The notes below the pieces were generated by a model. It was not told where the DNA came from and ran no database searches. It saw nothing but the letters and a program-made list of their open reading frames with translations. The position numbers were made by a program, and so were the translations under genes. From positions 43,954,699 to 44,018,698 of the forward strand of contig NC_074718.1 of the NCBI RefSeq assembly GCF_947242115.1: a DNA stretch of 64,000 bases, written 5' to 3'. The stretch is from Biomphalaria glabrata (Eukaryota > Mollusca > Gastropoda > Planorbidae). Positions 10,886 to 20,881 of the stretch are shown here, piece after piece; within the stretch, counting starts at the first letter, position 1; every line of letters starts with the position of its first letter.

Positions 10886-11038
10886 AACTACGCCAGAGTG
10901 TTGGTAATAAAGGTCACTAAAAATAAATTTGGCCACAATCGTGTTAAAAGTCTGGCTATACTCAAATTTAATGGCGTACATAAAATACATGACACAGTAC
11001 GCTCCATATGTCAACACCGAAATAAGGAGGACATATAG
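10886..11038 (-). pseudogene. GPCR 1 fragment, partial duplication
   Basis: About 150 bp match GPCR 1 (11567-11718) in order and orientation, including CGCCAGAGTGTTGGTAATAA and CACAATCGTGTTAAAAGTCT. The matching part covers the end of TM4, the second extracellular loop and the start of TM5. There is no start, stop or remaining receptor, so this is a gene fragment. It lies just downstream of the parent gene's stop, with respect to the minus strand. Confidence 0.85.
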
Positions 11039-11167
11039 TTCTTGCCGCTGAAGTTGTTACTATTGATGATGAATGAGATAGTCTGATATCTCTTCTTGTC
11101 TTAGGGTCGTGCTACCTCTTTGAATGACAACAGTTAACACTCAGCTCTATATCAAAACAATTAACCG

Positions 11168-12217
11168 CTACATAAAATATTCCCTGAAAGATGAACTTAC
11201 TCTCAAATACACGAAGAAATGTATTGACGAGTTAAAGTAATCTAAGATAAAAATGCACAAAGCAATCGCCTTAAACAAATTGTTATACTTTCTTAATAAG
11301 TAAAACTCAGGCTCGACCAACTGGACAATGTAAAACACAAATCTAGGAAATAGGTTAATTATGTAAATCAGGATAATACTTAACAATGTTTTCGACACCT
11401 GCTTTTCTCGTCTGCTAACTTTCAAAATGTAAGAGCTATTTGAAAAATCTTTTTGCAGAAATTCTGAAGATTTCTTTAGAAAGATGGCGGTGCCGAGGGA
11501 AAAAATGCACAGGATAATAAAACTTATAAGGGGGAGAGCTATTGCTACACTTTGATAATAGACCATAACTACGCCAGAGTGTTGGTAATAAAGGTCACTG
11601 AAAATAACTTTGGCCACAATCGTGTTAAAAGTCTGGCTATACTCAAATCTAATGGCGTATATAAAATACATGACACAGTACGCTCCATACGTTAACGCCG
11701 AAATAAGGAGGACAGATAGTAAGTCTATTGTTGGAGTTAAAACAGATTTGGCTGCCAGGGGTTTCCACACGCATATAAATCTCTCGATAGACACAAAAGC
11801 GGCCAGCGCAAAGGTCACGTAGCTGGCAAAAATGGTGGAGTACTCCATATAAGGCAATGTGACGTTCTCCCACGTGACCCCGAGAGCCTTGTCTAGCAAT
11901 CCGATTGGGTAAGACATCCTTGCGACAATGCCACAAACGCACTTGAACAGATTCCAAAAGGAGATGACAGTCATAGAAATTGTTGGCCCTTCCTTGAATC
12001 CCCTGCTAAAGAATACCACAAGGTTGAGAACATTGGTGACTAGCCCTAGAAGAGAGAGAGGTAGCAGAACTCCAAATTTAACGTAGAAGCTTATCTGAAC
12101 AAGGAGGTCCTCGACGATCACAGTCTTCGGCAGTTTCGATGTCATGGAGTAGTTAACTCCCACATCTTCTGTTGAATAAAGAGAAGCAGACGACATGGCT
12201 GTCACTGGCTGAGACAT
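11168..12217 (-). CDS. GPCR 1, gastropod chemosensory-receptor-like
   Basis: The protein is 349 residues if it starts at the first ATG (12217; MSQPVTAMSSASLY); the three codons upstream open with TTG. It is a single-exon class A seven-helix receptor. TM1 contains GLVTNVLNLVVF. After TM3 comes ERFICVWKP, with ER in place of the DRY motif (about residues 145-146). TM6 has the INLFPRF motif, and TM7 ends DYFNSSIHFFVYL in place of NPxxY. The N-tail has an N-glycosylation sequon (NYS), and the first extracellular loop another (NVT). Similar intronless receptors are known in rhinophore and tentacle chemosensory tissue of gastropods; ligand and tissue here are unknown. It is the most divergent of the four receptors in the window. 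It probably sits in the plasma membrane and couples to G proteins. Confidence 0.88.
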   Translation of the reverse strand: MSQPVTAMSSASLYSTEDVGVNYSMTSKLPKTVIVEDLLVQISFYVKFGVLLPLSLLGLVTNVLNLVVFFSRGFKEGPTISMTVISFWNLFKCVCGIVARMSYPIGLLDKALGVTWENVTLPYMEYSTIFASYVTFALAAFVSIERFICVWKPLAAKSVLTPTIDLLSVLLISALTYGAYCVMYFIYAIRFEYSQTFNTIVAKVIFSDLYYQHSGVVMVYYQSVAIALPLISFIILCIFSLGTAIFLKKSSEFLQKDFSNSSYILKVSRREKQVSKTLLSIILIYIINLFPRFVFYIVQLVEPEFYLLRKYNNLFKAIALCIFILDYFNSSIHFFVYLRVSSSFREYFM

Positions 12218-12226
12218 GTATGTCAA

Positions 12227-13190
12227 GGTCGTTTAATCAATGCACCAAAATGTTCAGTACAAGGACATTAATATTCAACAAATGTTGGAACTATATACGT
12301 GTAAATTAATCTTTATATCGATTGATAGAATTTTTTTTTTAATTTGATGATTTCGCATTAATGATACAGATGAACCATATCTATTAGCATCAATCAATGA
12401 AGTCACGTGACTTGGCGTTTTAGATGCTGCTGGTGGTCTGTAATTTCGCGAGAGTTCAGTTGTTCATTTTGGAATCTCAGTGCTCTGGCATTAGACTTGG
12501 AATAATAACGTCTGCCGTTTCATTCACGTGACCAAGCTAAATATAGATTTAAACTATAGTCAGAGCAATTACTTTTTGAATACTACTGAAGCTGCGAATA
12601 ATTATACAAGTGCCCCACGTTGAATCGTGATACCTGTAGCGTTAAACAGCGAGTTCTGTTAATTTTAACTGAACTCAAACAGCGACTTGAAGAGAAGGTT
12701 AATGGATTCAGAAAAGAACAAAGAAGCACTAACTCATTCTCTAATGGATACTGTCAAGATAAATAAGACAAATTATTTCTAATACTATATACTTATGATA
12801 TATATTTTTCATCCAGTAATTGCATTTTTTTTACATTAAGGTAGACAGCAGTGACGCGACCAACTTTCTATATATTGTAATGGTTGCCTTGATGCTGTAA
12901 ATGTATATCTGACTTAGACAATTACTAATTAGGGCCTACTAATGCAAGTTCCTAGCAAAGACAAAACCATCACCAAAACAGATGAAGACATTAGTAAATC
13001 AAGGTGTCTCTATCAACAATCCATGTTGTTACCTTCAAGTCCTAATGCCAACTGAATAGAATGAAAAAACTAAAAACCCCACACTATTGCGGCGTTGCTA
13101 AATGTTGCGTTAAAAGTCCGTCAACTATTCTGCGTCGCTAAGATAAGAAAGTGCCTAACCAACAATATGTATACCAGTTCAGTCAACTCA
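12227..13190. other. Upstream region of GPCR 1, no gene seen
   Basis: AT-rich DNA with no supported coding region. It should contain the GPCR 1 promoter, but no diagnostic core element can be singled out. Confidence 0.4.
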
Positions 13191-13194
13191 TGGA

Positions 13195-13492
13195 GTTGAT
13201 AAATCTATCAAATGTAGCTCGTGCAAGGATACATTCATCAAATCTTTCTCATGCAAGAATACATTTATCAAACCTATCACATGCAAGATAAATTTATCCC
13301 ATCCAAGGATACATTTATCAAATATATCTCATGCAAGATAAATTTATCAAATGTATCTCATGAAAGGATACATTTATCAAACCTATCTCATGCTAGATAA
13401 ATATATCAAATATTTCACATGCAAGATAAATTTAACAAATTAATCTCATGCAAGAATAAATGTATCAAATCTATCTCATGCAAGAACCGTTA
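13195..13492. repeat. Roughly 30-bp minisatellite
   Basis: About ten degenerate copies of ATTTATCAAACCTATCTCAT + GCAAGATA follow one another; units vary between 28 and 32 bp. They are AT-rich and non-coding. Confidence 0.85.
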
Positions 13493-13496
13493 GGAT

Positions 13497-13560
13497 ACCT
13501 TATCTTATAAATTACAGACGTTCCTTCAAAAGAGAAGATAATTACGCCCTACGCGTGTCC
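13497..13560 (-). mobile_element. LINE family A tail fragment
   Basis: CTTATCTTATAAATTACAGA followed by CGTTCCTTCAAAAGAGAAGA and ATTACGCCCTACGCGT is the reverse complement of the family A 3' end. Confidence 0.7.
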
Positions 13561-13665
13561 CTGTGTTCAGGTAGTCGTGAATGTTAATCGGAGACTTAAA
13601 CTCTGCTCAGTCATTAGTTTTCCAGCCTGATTTAATTAACCCGTTTCATTCATTTCATTCTTTAA

Positions 13666-14709
13666 AGGGAAACTCCGATGGTTTTGACAATTTTTGATAT
13701 AATTGTTTTGATCTACAGATAATGAATCTATTATTATTTTGTTTTTATTTGCAATAATAACTTGATATTTTTCTGACGTAATGTCCCTGCGCATCCAAAA
13801 CGGTCAGACTTTCATCGGGTTTCTATGTGACGTCACGCATGCCTATTAATTTAATCTATTGACTTACCGTATAACGGAAAACCATTACAGTAACGTTTAC
13901 ATTCTCGTAAAACAAATATATCTTCGTCTAAGCCAGGGGTTCTCAACCTGTGGATCGGGTCGATTGATGATTTGCCAGGGGTCGCCAAAGACCATCGAAA
14001 AAGTGGATTGTTATTGTCTATTGTTCTATAGGTGTGTGTGTGTGCGGGGGGGGGGGGTTGCGGCAGAGTGGGAGATTGTAAAAAGGGGTCGCCGAGTATA
14101 AAATGTTGAGAACCGCTGGTCTAAGCAGTTAGATCTAGATCTTGTAAGCAAAGAAAAAAATGCGTGTTAAAGGAGATTTACATGCTTGACTAACCACGGC
14201 AGAGTGTATCTTCTCGCCTGACCAGTCAACACACAACAAACACTATCGCTTGGTTGTCTTGTCATGACCGACTACACGTAGTCTAGACTAGCCTTACACT
14301 GACCAGTTTGTTCAAATCAATCAGACCTGCAATCTTTTTACTTCTTGGGACAGGGAGGGGCTTAGATGAAAATGTTTTTTCTCGAGTTGGTTATCCTAAT
14401 GCCTTTAAATCTATCTATATATAAGTGTACCATCGCGCATGACTAGGCCGTCACTAAGCCTATAACAGCCTAACAGTTACTTTAAGAATGAAGCGATACG
14501 ATTGGTCAAATCTAGTTTGACCTTTCAGTATTGTTGAGGGAAGTGACGTATGCCTAATCTAAAAACAAAATCTCAAAGAACCCCGTTTTTTTTTTTTTGT
14601 TTAAGATGTCAAGAATTTACTGACTAATTTATTAAATATAAATGTTTGTTTTTACTTAGAATTTAAATATGTCAATAACTCAAATTTGAAAAACCATCGG
14701 AGTTTCCCT
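13666..14709. mobile_element. Non-autonomous DNA transposon with TTAA duplication
   Basis: Both ends carry the same 20-bp inverted repeat, AGGGAAACTCCGATGGTTTT, and both are flanked by TTAA (13662-13665 and 14710-14713). A TTAA target suits piggyBac- or Kolobok-type transposons. The 1044-bp interior has no transposase-like frame, so it must have been mobilised in trans. A hAT MITE (13934-14118) is inserted inside and is therefore younger. Confidence 0.85.
13934..14118. mobile_element. hAT-type MITE, family 1
   Basis: The ends are CAGGGGTTCTCAACCTG and GTTGAGAACCGCTG, inverted repeats of the CAGNGGTTCTCAA type. The 8-bp target-site duplication GTCTAAGC is perfect (13926-13933 and 14119-14126). 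The 185-bp body contains a (GT)n/(G)n run and no gene. A second copy is at 62985-63183. Confidence 0.93.
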
Positions 14710-14713
14710 TTAA

Positions 14714-15304
14714 AGACACTAAGGATGATTGGGTACCTATGATACATTATCCCAGTCTGCAGATGATAATAAAGGTGTTTTTATGTTTGTGTCTTTGTAT
14801 TTTATCTGGTCAGAGAGCAAGTACATAATTTATAAGTCTAGTTATAGAAGTTTATGGTCAATCTAAAAACTGATTTGATCTGTGAGCTGAAGGGTCATGC
14901 TAGGCTTTTGAGATTTTTGTCACATTCTCAATGTTTGTTCTCAAAGTAAAATCTGATGAGTTACTCAGAGCTGCAGGTTTTATTTTTACATTTTAACATT
15001 AAATTTGATAAGATTTATTAAAAAACACTTGTATTTCAACCGTTCAACCCTTAGTTTACTTACAATATATGCCATACTTTATGTGTTAGTTTAGTTTCAA
15101 AGATTAAAGCCTTTTCTCTGTTAGTGTCTTGAGGGTGATAGCCCCAGCCCTGCCCAAAAGCTCTTGATTCGTCCTTACAACAAGAAATTGTGTTTTATTC
15201 ATCTTTACATTACCAAACAAGCAAAATAAAAATAAATAAATAAATAAATTTTTAAAAAATTTAAAAGCGAGACCAATGCCAACCAGATACCACACCCACA
15301 ACTA
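14714..15304. other. AT-rich intergenic DNA
   Basis: No gene, RNA or recognised repeat can be supported apart from short A/T runs such as (AAAT)n near 15220-15250. Confidence 0.4.
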
Positions 15305-15440
15305 TATATCTCAATAATGTAGAAGTTATTTCCTTTAAACAAAATTACTAATTACCAATGGTTAATTGACTCATGTTTTGTTTGGTACAATAAATAATTG
15401 TTTAAAGTTTCAACTTGATCCGAATACAGTATTTCATGCG
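15305..15440 (+). repeat. AT-rich dispersed repeat, family D
   Basis: TCAATAATGTAGAAGTTATT, ACAATAAATAATTGTTTAAA and TTTCAACTTGATCCGA recur in the same order at 50745-50905, and inverted in part at 35195-35360. The transposon class is not evident. Confidence 0.7.
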
Positions 15441-15479
15441 GATTGACAGTCCTACACATTTTGCTACATCTATCATTGA

Positions 15480-15885
15480 CATAACCGTTGTCTGAAGGCG
15501 ACAGTAGTCGGCTTAGGTGCTCCTTTCACCGTCTCCGGCTGTATATTTCCTTTCGTTCTTAAAGGCGTATCCAGAGGCCTTCGAAATAAATCTCCAGCTG
15601 TCTCGTAACTAAGACGCCTGCTGCCAGGTGCTCACTACTATGTCAGTTAAATCAATCTGGCGCCTAAGCAGGTCTTTAAAGCGTTTCCGGTGGACAACGT
15701 TGTGGCGCGACCACCTTTCAGCTCACCAATAAGCATTGCCCTTGGCATATGGTTATCCGGAGGAAATTCCAGCTACCCGTCGCCTCAGCGTGGCCCTCCG
15801 GTGGAAACGTCCAGGGGTGGAACTGGATAGGCAAAGAACGAGTAGCGAACCAGGCCACCTAGCAGGTCTCCCTGGGTGAGCTTTT
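15480..15885 (-). mobile_element. LINE C-terminal fragment
   Basis: Minus-strand frames read MLIGELKGGR, then RHNVVHRKRFKDLLRRQ, IVVSTWQQAS, a stop, and LRDSWRFISKASGYAFKNER. This matches the 'GEL..GkR..g...KRyKD.lk......W...A.DR..WR' segment after the RT of several LINEs. At least one stop and a frame change interrupt it. Confidence 0.7.
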
Positions 15886-16340
15886 TTTTTTTTTTTATCT
15901 CACTCGGGGTGGGGATGGAACAAGTAACCTGCAACCCAGTCCAAAGAGTCCGTCACGCCGTTCCACAAGGGGGTCGTCATCAGTACCAGGAGCCTGGAGT
16001 GGCGACCTTCGCACGGAACTGTGGCGGTTACAGTATAGGAATATGAGACAAGCTCCCCGCAGTTAGCACTGTTCTCGACCACTTATAGCGAGTGGTAGGA
16101 GAGCGGGGACGGTGCGCTGTGTACACGGCACGGCCCGGTCTGGCCCAGTCAGCCGATATGGCCGCCTACCGTTGGGTGCCCTCAGACAGGACAGGGGTGA
16201 AGAGCCCCATGTCCAGGCCTGGTGGTTGGATAAAAGCCTTTCTAACCATCAACGGGATAATGGCGCCTAGGGCGCCGATTCCCTACTGGACTTCATCGAA
16301 GGTTATCCCCCTTTACGGATATTTGCCCTGTCTATATAAT
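15886..16340. repeat. GC-rich block, probably repeat-derived
   Basis: This block is clearly more GC-rich than its surroundings (for example GGTAGGAGAGCGGGGACGGT, GGCGCCTAGGGCGCCG). It touches the LINE fragment to its left and may belong to it or be another insertion. The short open frames on both strands show no known motif. Confidence 0.4.
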
Positions 16341-16917
16341 CAGCAGTCAAATGATCTTATCCTTACATCTGTATATATAGACATAATTATAACATTATTT
16401 TAAAGGATTTGTATATTTCATTTTACTTGTTTGCGTATCTGATGTACAGAGTACAGTCGAAATAAATAATGAAACAAAACGTTTTTTCGTGCACATAGCT
16501 ATTCTTTATAGAGCTGTGGCAGCAGTGATCTTTAAATAAAGCGTCCTTGACATTGTTGTTTATAGTCAATTTTAAAATCTCTCCAATCCTCCTCGTTTGT
16601 GTTTCTAAACATTTTTTAGGCTCCATTACATTGTATTGCTTCGTATCGCTTTCTCTTCTTTTTCTCTCTTATTGCATTTTATTGCTTGGAGAATGGAAAC
16701 GGAAACTTTCAAAACAAAAAATCAAGTGTAAACAAAAAGGTTTGCTGTAAATGTGACAATCCGCAATGAAAAATAGTGCTTGAATTTGATACACGTTTCT
16801 ACAGTTCAGCTTTCTTTAATCTGAGAATCTTGTAGTATTCTTTTCATTATTATTATCTGATATGTAAAGCACAATGTAAGGAGTATGTATGTATGTATGT
16901 ATGTCCCGAAAAGAAAT

Positions 16918-17285
16918 CAGAACCTTTAAACCAATTGAGAAACGGTGTCCACTGAGAAATTTTCTGGTGGTGTGGCAGGTCTGCAGAAGTACCGTTCTTT
17001 GACAGGCAACAAGAATCTTCTTAGGAATGTTTAGGGCCTTGAATTTAACTGTAAGGTCAATTGTCATTACCCCCTCAGTTGATATAACAATCGGGTATAT
17101 TGTAATCTTAGATAACTTCCATAACCGCTAAATCTCCAAGCTTAGGTTCCCATATTTTCTATATATTTCCATTTCAGTTTTCCTTATATTATGTGATAGA
17201 GGTAGTGCGATGTCAAAGGTGGTAGCGGTTTTTTTTTTTTTGTCAATAAACAACAGATCTGGGCGATTAAAACCCACCGTTTTAT
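16918..17285 (-). mobile_element. LINE family C, C-terminal ORF fragment (inverted)
   Basis: The minus strand matches the fragment at 10300-10645 over its length: GAGAAATTTTCTGGTGGT, TGACAGGCAACAAGAATCTT, CCCCTCAGTTGATATAACAA and CTTATATTATGTGATAGAGG. It encodes TIDLTVKFKALNIPKKILVA in the minus frame. It is interrupted and lacks the RT. Confidence 0.75.
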
Positions 17286-17304
17286 CAATCAAAATAGGCC
17301 TATC

Positions 17305-17550
17305 GTAGTCGAGAGGCTAAGTGCGCTTGAACTTGGCTTGTCTTGGCTACCTAGAAGGGGGCTCGAGGTTCGACACCCGACTCGGGCAGAGTTGCGTTTA
17401 CTGAGCGCCTAAATTCGGCATGGAAAACCAACTCCTATATACCCCCTCCCCCCACTGGTCAAAAAATGAGATTGGACCAAAGCGCTCCGAGCATGCTATA
17501 AGCATGAAAGTAGCGCTATATAAAAGCTATAATAATAATATAATAAGTGA
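17305..17550 (+). repeat. tRNA-derived SINE, family 3
   Basis: The head has an A-box-like GTAGTCGAGAGGCTAAGTG and a B-box-like GAGGTTCGACACC. The body holds GGCATGGAAAACC, ACCCCCTCCCCCCACTGG and CAAAGCGCTCCGAGCATG; the tail is TAGCGCTATATAAAAGCTAT followed by (AAT)n. Relatives are at 50475-50670, with tails alone at 35540-35585. Confidence 0.8.
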
Positions 17551-17891
17551 ATTTCTTGTGGCGAGTATTTGTGTGTCCTTAATTATCCAATTGTGTATCA
17601 AAGCCAGGTGTTGGTGTATTAGCTTTGCAACTTGGCTATGTCAACCTAAGTAGACAGATTCTGATAAAGCGGAACATCCTGGCCATTATGTGTTGACTCA
17701 TCCGGATTTCCGCGCTTTCAGCGTTTGTCAACAACATTGAGTTCTAGGATATGCCTCTGGGAATTATTTTTTTTGCCCTAATTACTCTGCCCTGTGTTTC
17801 TGTATGACCTGCTTTGAGACACGGTAAAGTTGTTAGTACTCTCTTCTACGCAGTCATCTCTGCGTTTGGTTTTACTATAACTTGTGTTATA

Positions 17892-18198
17892 CCCATAGAC
17901 ATAAATAAATATAGACTGGCCGATTAAAGAGTTTTATGAAACGAAAATTGGTGACTTGCAATTTTGTGTACTTTATTATACAGCATTTATGAGCAGTATA
18001 CAAGTTAAGTATTCATATCTATTTCAGCCATAACCTATATAAGTATTAAAATGTTTTCACTAGTGTTTTGTTTAATCTCTAAGAATGAAGATCATGCAAT
18101 TTTTCATAATTCGGAAATCCGAATACAATAGATATACATGTTTTCAAGTTACATGAAGTTATTTCCTACGGCCAGTCTATATTTATTTATGTCTATGG
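17892..18198. mobile_element. MITE with about 30-bp terminal inverted repeats
   Basis: The left end CCCATAGACATAAATAAATA TAGACTGGCCG and right end CGGCCAGTCTATATTTATTT ATGTCTATGG are near-perfect inverted repeats. TTATA occurs directly outside both ends (17887-17891 and 18199-18203); the duplication could be this 5-bp sequence or only TA. The 307-bp body has no gene. The superfamily is open. Confidence 0.8.
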
Positions 18199-18361
18199 TT
18201 ATAAACTAGGAGGTAGTCATCTTTGAACTCAAGTATGTATGCCACGTTGGAAAGTAGTTAAACTTCTAATGTTGAGCTCACAATAATGCAAAGTAAATTT
18301 AACTTTTTTTTTTGTTATACAGAAGTCTAATTTTTATTTTGAATTACTTTTGTATTGGGGG

Positions 18362-18645
18362 GAGGGGAGGTGAGGTGGAGTGGTTAAGCGCTTGGGATCC
18401 GAAACCTGGTGTCCTGGATTCGAATCTCGGCGAAGCCTGGAATTTTGAACTTTGATCGTTGGAGACAGAAGCAGATTGACTTAACATCATCTGCCCTGTA
18501 GTTGGAGAAAGGAAAAGCGGTTGGTCGTTGTGCTGGCCACATGACACCCTGCTCTTTAACCGTTGGCCACAGAAACCGATGACCTTAATATCATCTGTCC
18601 CTATAGACCTTATGGTCTGAAAGAGAAACTTTACTTTTGTATTGC
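18362..18645 (+). repeat. SINE family 1 copy with internal duplication
   Basis: It has the A-box-like GGTGGAGTGGTTAAGCGC, the B-box-like TGGATTCGAATCTCGG and the body to GACCTTATGGTCTGAAAG. The 3' body is partly duplicated: GACAGAAGCAGATTGAC...CATCTGCCCTGTAG occurs, then the normal end with CAGAAACCGATGACC. Confidence 0.8.
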
Positions 18646-18835
18646 GCATCTTTATGCGTGCTCAGTACGCCTGGTCCCATCTCTTTTGTGGACCAATGGA
18701 GGGGCGGGGGGGATGTCCGGGAGAAGGTTTCAGTGCTGCCTTTTAGCGCTCATCTATTACAATTCTGCTTGAATTTCGAACTCGAGCCTTCTTGATAGGG
18801 AAACAATCAGCTTATCTCTCAGCCACTGGGACACA
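18646..18835 (-). repeat. tRNA-derived SINE, family 2
   Basis: On the minus strand the head reads GTGTGTCCCAGTGGCTGAGAG...GGCTCGAGTTCGAAATTC, an A box and B box. The body includes GCGCTAAAAGGCAGCAC and CCATTGGTCCACAAAAG. It shares these landmarks with the copy at 59000-59190. Confidence 0.7.
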
Positions 18836-18889
18836 CATACCACTATTCTCAATCCACAAGTTTTTATTCTTTAAAAAAAATTAGTTGCT

Positions 18890-19335
18890 TTTATTTCGAT
18901 GTGCAGTCCTATTCCCTGATCCCTATTCTCTTGCGGATTGTGGACCACTAGAGCTGTATTGATGTAATAACACAATTGACGCCTATTCTCCTGCGCCCTG
19001 TGGACCACTAGAGATGTATTGATGTAATAACACAGTTGACGCCCATTCTCCTGGTCCCTGTGGACCACTAGAGCTGTATTGATGTAATAACACAATTGAC
19101 GCCCATTATCCTGCGCCCTGTGAACAACTAGAGCTGTATTGATGTAATAACACAATTGACGCCCATTCTCCTGCGCCCTGTGGACCACTAGAGCTGTATT
19201 GATGTAATAACACAATTGACGCCCATTCTCCTGCGCCCTGTGGACCACTAGAGATGTGGTGACACAACAGTCGCCCTCTCTTTAGCGCCCTTTGGACCAC
19301 CAGAGTTATAGTAGCACAACAGATAACCCTTTCTC
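18890..19335. repeat. 60-bp minisatellite
   Basis: Six to seven units of 60 bp contain CTGCGCCCTGTGGACCACTA, GAGCTGTATTGATGTAATAA and CACAATTGACGCCCATTCTC; the first and last are diverged. Because 60 is divisible by three, the minus strand is open with a repeated 20-residue unit (VHRAQENGRQLCYYINTALV). I see no start context, flanking gene or splice sites that make it a real protein. Confidence 0.9.
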
Positions 19336-19774
19336 CTGGTCTTTGAAACAAAAAATATCTTTTTGTGTCTTTCTCTTATCTTATCTTATAGATTACAGAC
19401 GTTACTTCAAAAGAGAGGATATTCTTGATTCTGATACTACCCTATTATAACTTCGGCATTTTTTAGCTCAGCTTTTTTTTTAGATAGCACTCAATAAATA
19501 AGAAAGGCTTAACTCGATCTGAAAGAAAGAATCCTGGGAAACACACCTCAGAATTTCACTCGACAATTTTGACTTCATCCTTACCACGTGATCTCTGGGT
19601 ATCAATTAAAAATATAAACTCTACAAAGTAAACAAAACAAGCTCAAAATAGATAAATATTGATTTTAAAATTTAATGTGACCAAATACTTTCTATATATA
19701 TATATAAAAAAAGAATTTATATTTTGTAATCATTATTTTAAATTTCTTTTATAATAACTCATTTCCCTAACCGT
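19336..19774. other. Region downstream of GPCR 2
   Basis: It contains a short family A LINE tail (minus strand, about 19376-19425: CTTATCTTATAGATTACAGA) and AT-rich DNA with a (TA)n run at 19695. No gene is seen. Confidence 0.5.
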
Positions 19775-20881
19775 TTAGTCTAACACAAAATGTCTTTTCA
19801 ATGGAACATTTGTAACATCGATGCATTTCATAAATTGATCTCTGAAGCTTGAACTCATTTTCAAAAATATAAAAAAGTGACTGGATGAATTGCAAAAGTC
19901 TATGACGAAGAGCAACAGAGCCACCATCACAAACAGATTGCTGTATTTTCGTAGATTGTAAAATTCTGGTTCCGCCAGTTGGGCTATGTAAAAAATAAAT
20001 CTGGGAAACAGGTTGATGATGTAGATGCTGACGATGGTCAGTAATGTCCTTGACACTTGCTTTTCTCGTTTGGAAGTTGTTTTATTACTTGTATGATCTT
20101 GATGGAGATGTGATGAAGACTTCCTCAGCAGAACTACGGTCAGTACTGAGCAAATACACATCACAATGAAACTGACAGTTGGAATCAGTATGCCAATACT
20201 TTGATAATAAACCATGACGATGCCAGATTTTTCAAAATAGAACTGACTTAAAGTAAATTTGGCAACACTCGTATTCAAAGTCTGGCTAAATTCAAATTTA
20301 ATGGTATATATGAAGTAGACTACGATGTAGGCACCGAAAGTAAAAATAGAAATGGTTATAACAGATAACAGAGTTATTAAAGGTGTTAGCAAAGACTTCG
20401 CAGTGAAAGGTTTCCAGACGCATAACAGTCTCTCCAGCGATAAAAATGCGGCAAGGGCAAAGGTCACGTAGCCAGCGTATATAGAGGTATAGTCTATATA
20501 TGGGATGGTAATGTTATACCAATTTACACTAAGAACCTGGTTTGCAAATCCGATTGGATAATATAATTTGACCACAATGCCGCAAATGGATTTGAGGAGA
20601 TTCCAAGCAGAGATGGCAGTCATGGAAATTGTCGAACCTTCTTTAAAACCTTGCTGGTAGAACACAACGATATTCAGGGTATTGGTAATGACACCAATAA
20701 ATGAAAGGGGAAGTAAGAATCCAAATTTGATAACAAACATTATTTCCCCTAGTAACTCATTACTGACTATAACGTTCAGTTGCGCCGGTGAAGGGAGAGC
20801 TGTGTCACCAGAAAAGTTTTTAGACACTCTTGATGCATTGACTATCATTCTAAACTCAGTCGAAACTTCTAGAGATACCAT
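19775..20881 (-). CDS. GPCR 2, gastropod chemosensory-receptor-like
   Basis: A single exon encodes 368 residues from ATG at 20881 (MVSLEVSTEFRMIV). Seven hydrophobic segments lie at about 45-75, 86-107, 132-155, 168-192, 220-252, 278-302 and 314-338. Family marks are GVITNTLNIVVF in TM1, ERLLCVWKP after TM3 (E150-R151 replacing DRY), KREKQVSRTLL before TM6, INLFPRF in TM6 and DFCNSSSHFFIFL in TM7. N-linked sequons occur at N15 (NAS), N22 (NFS) and N123 (NIT). It is closely related to GPCR 3 and 4 and more distant from GPCR 1. Its flanks do not match the GPCR 3/4 duplication, so it is from an earlier copying event. Role inferred: plasma-membrane chemoreceptor; ligand unknown. Confidence 0.9.
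   Translation of the reverse strand: MVSLEVSTEFRMIVNASRVSKNFSGDTALPSPAQLNVIVSNELLGEIMFVIKFGFLLPLSFIGVITNTLNIVVFYQQGFKEGSTISMTAISAWNLLKSICGIVVKLYYPIGFANQVLSVNWYNITIPYIDYTSIYAGYVTFALAAFLSLERLLCVWKPFTAKSLLTPLITLLSVITISIFTFGAYIVVYFIYTIKFEFSQTLNTSVAKFTLSQFYFEKSGIVMVYYQSIGILIPTVSFIVMCICSVLTVVLLRKSSSHLHQDHTSNKTTSKREKQVSRTLLTIVSIYIINLFPRFIFYIAQLAEPEFYNLRKYSNLFVMVALLLFVIDFCNSSSHFFIFLKMSSSFRDQFMKCIDVTNVPLKRHFVLD

Noticed and set aside
15886-16403. GC-rich block as an independent gene
   Set aside because: Frames of 60-103 codons on both strands have no motif; more likely part of a repeat next to the LINE fragment.
17305-17390. True tRNA gene
   Set aside because: A family 3 SINE head followed by its body and (AAT)n tail, recurring at 50475.
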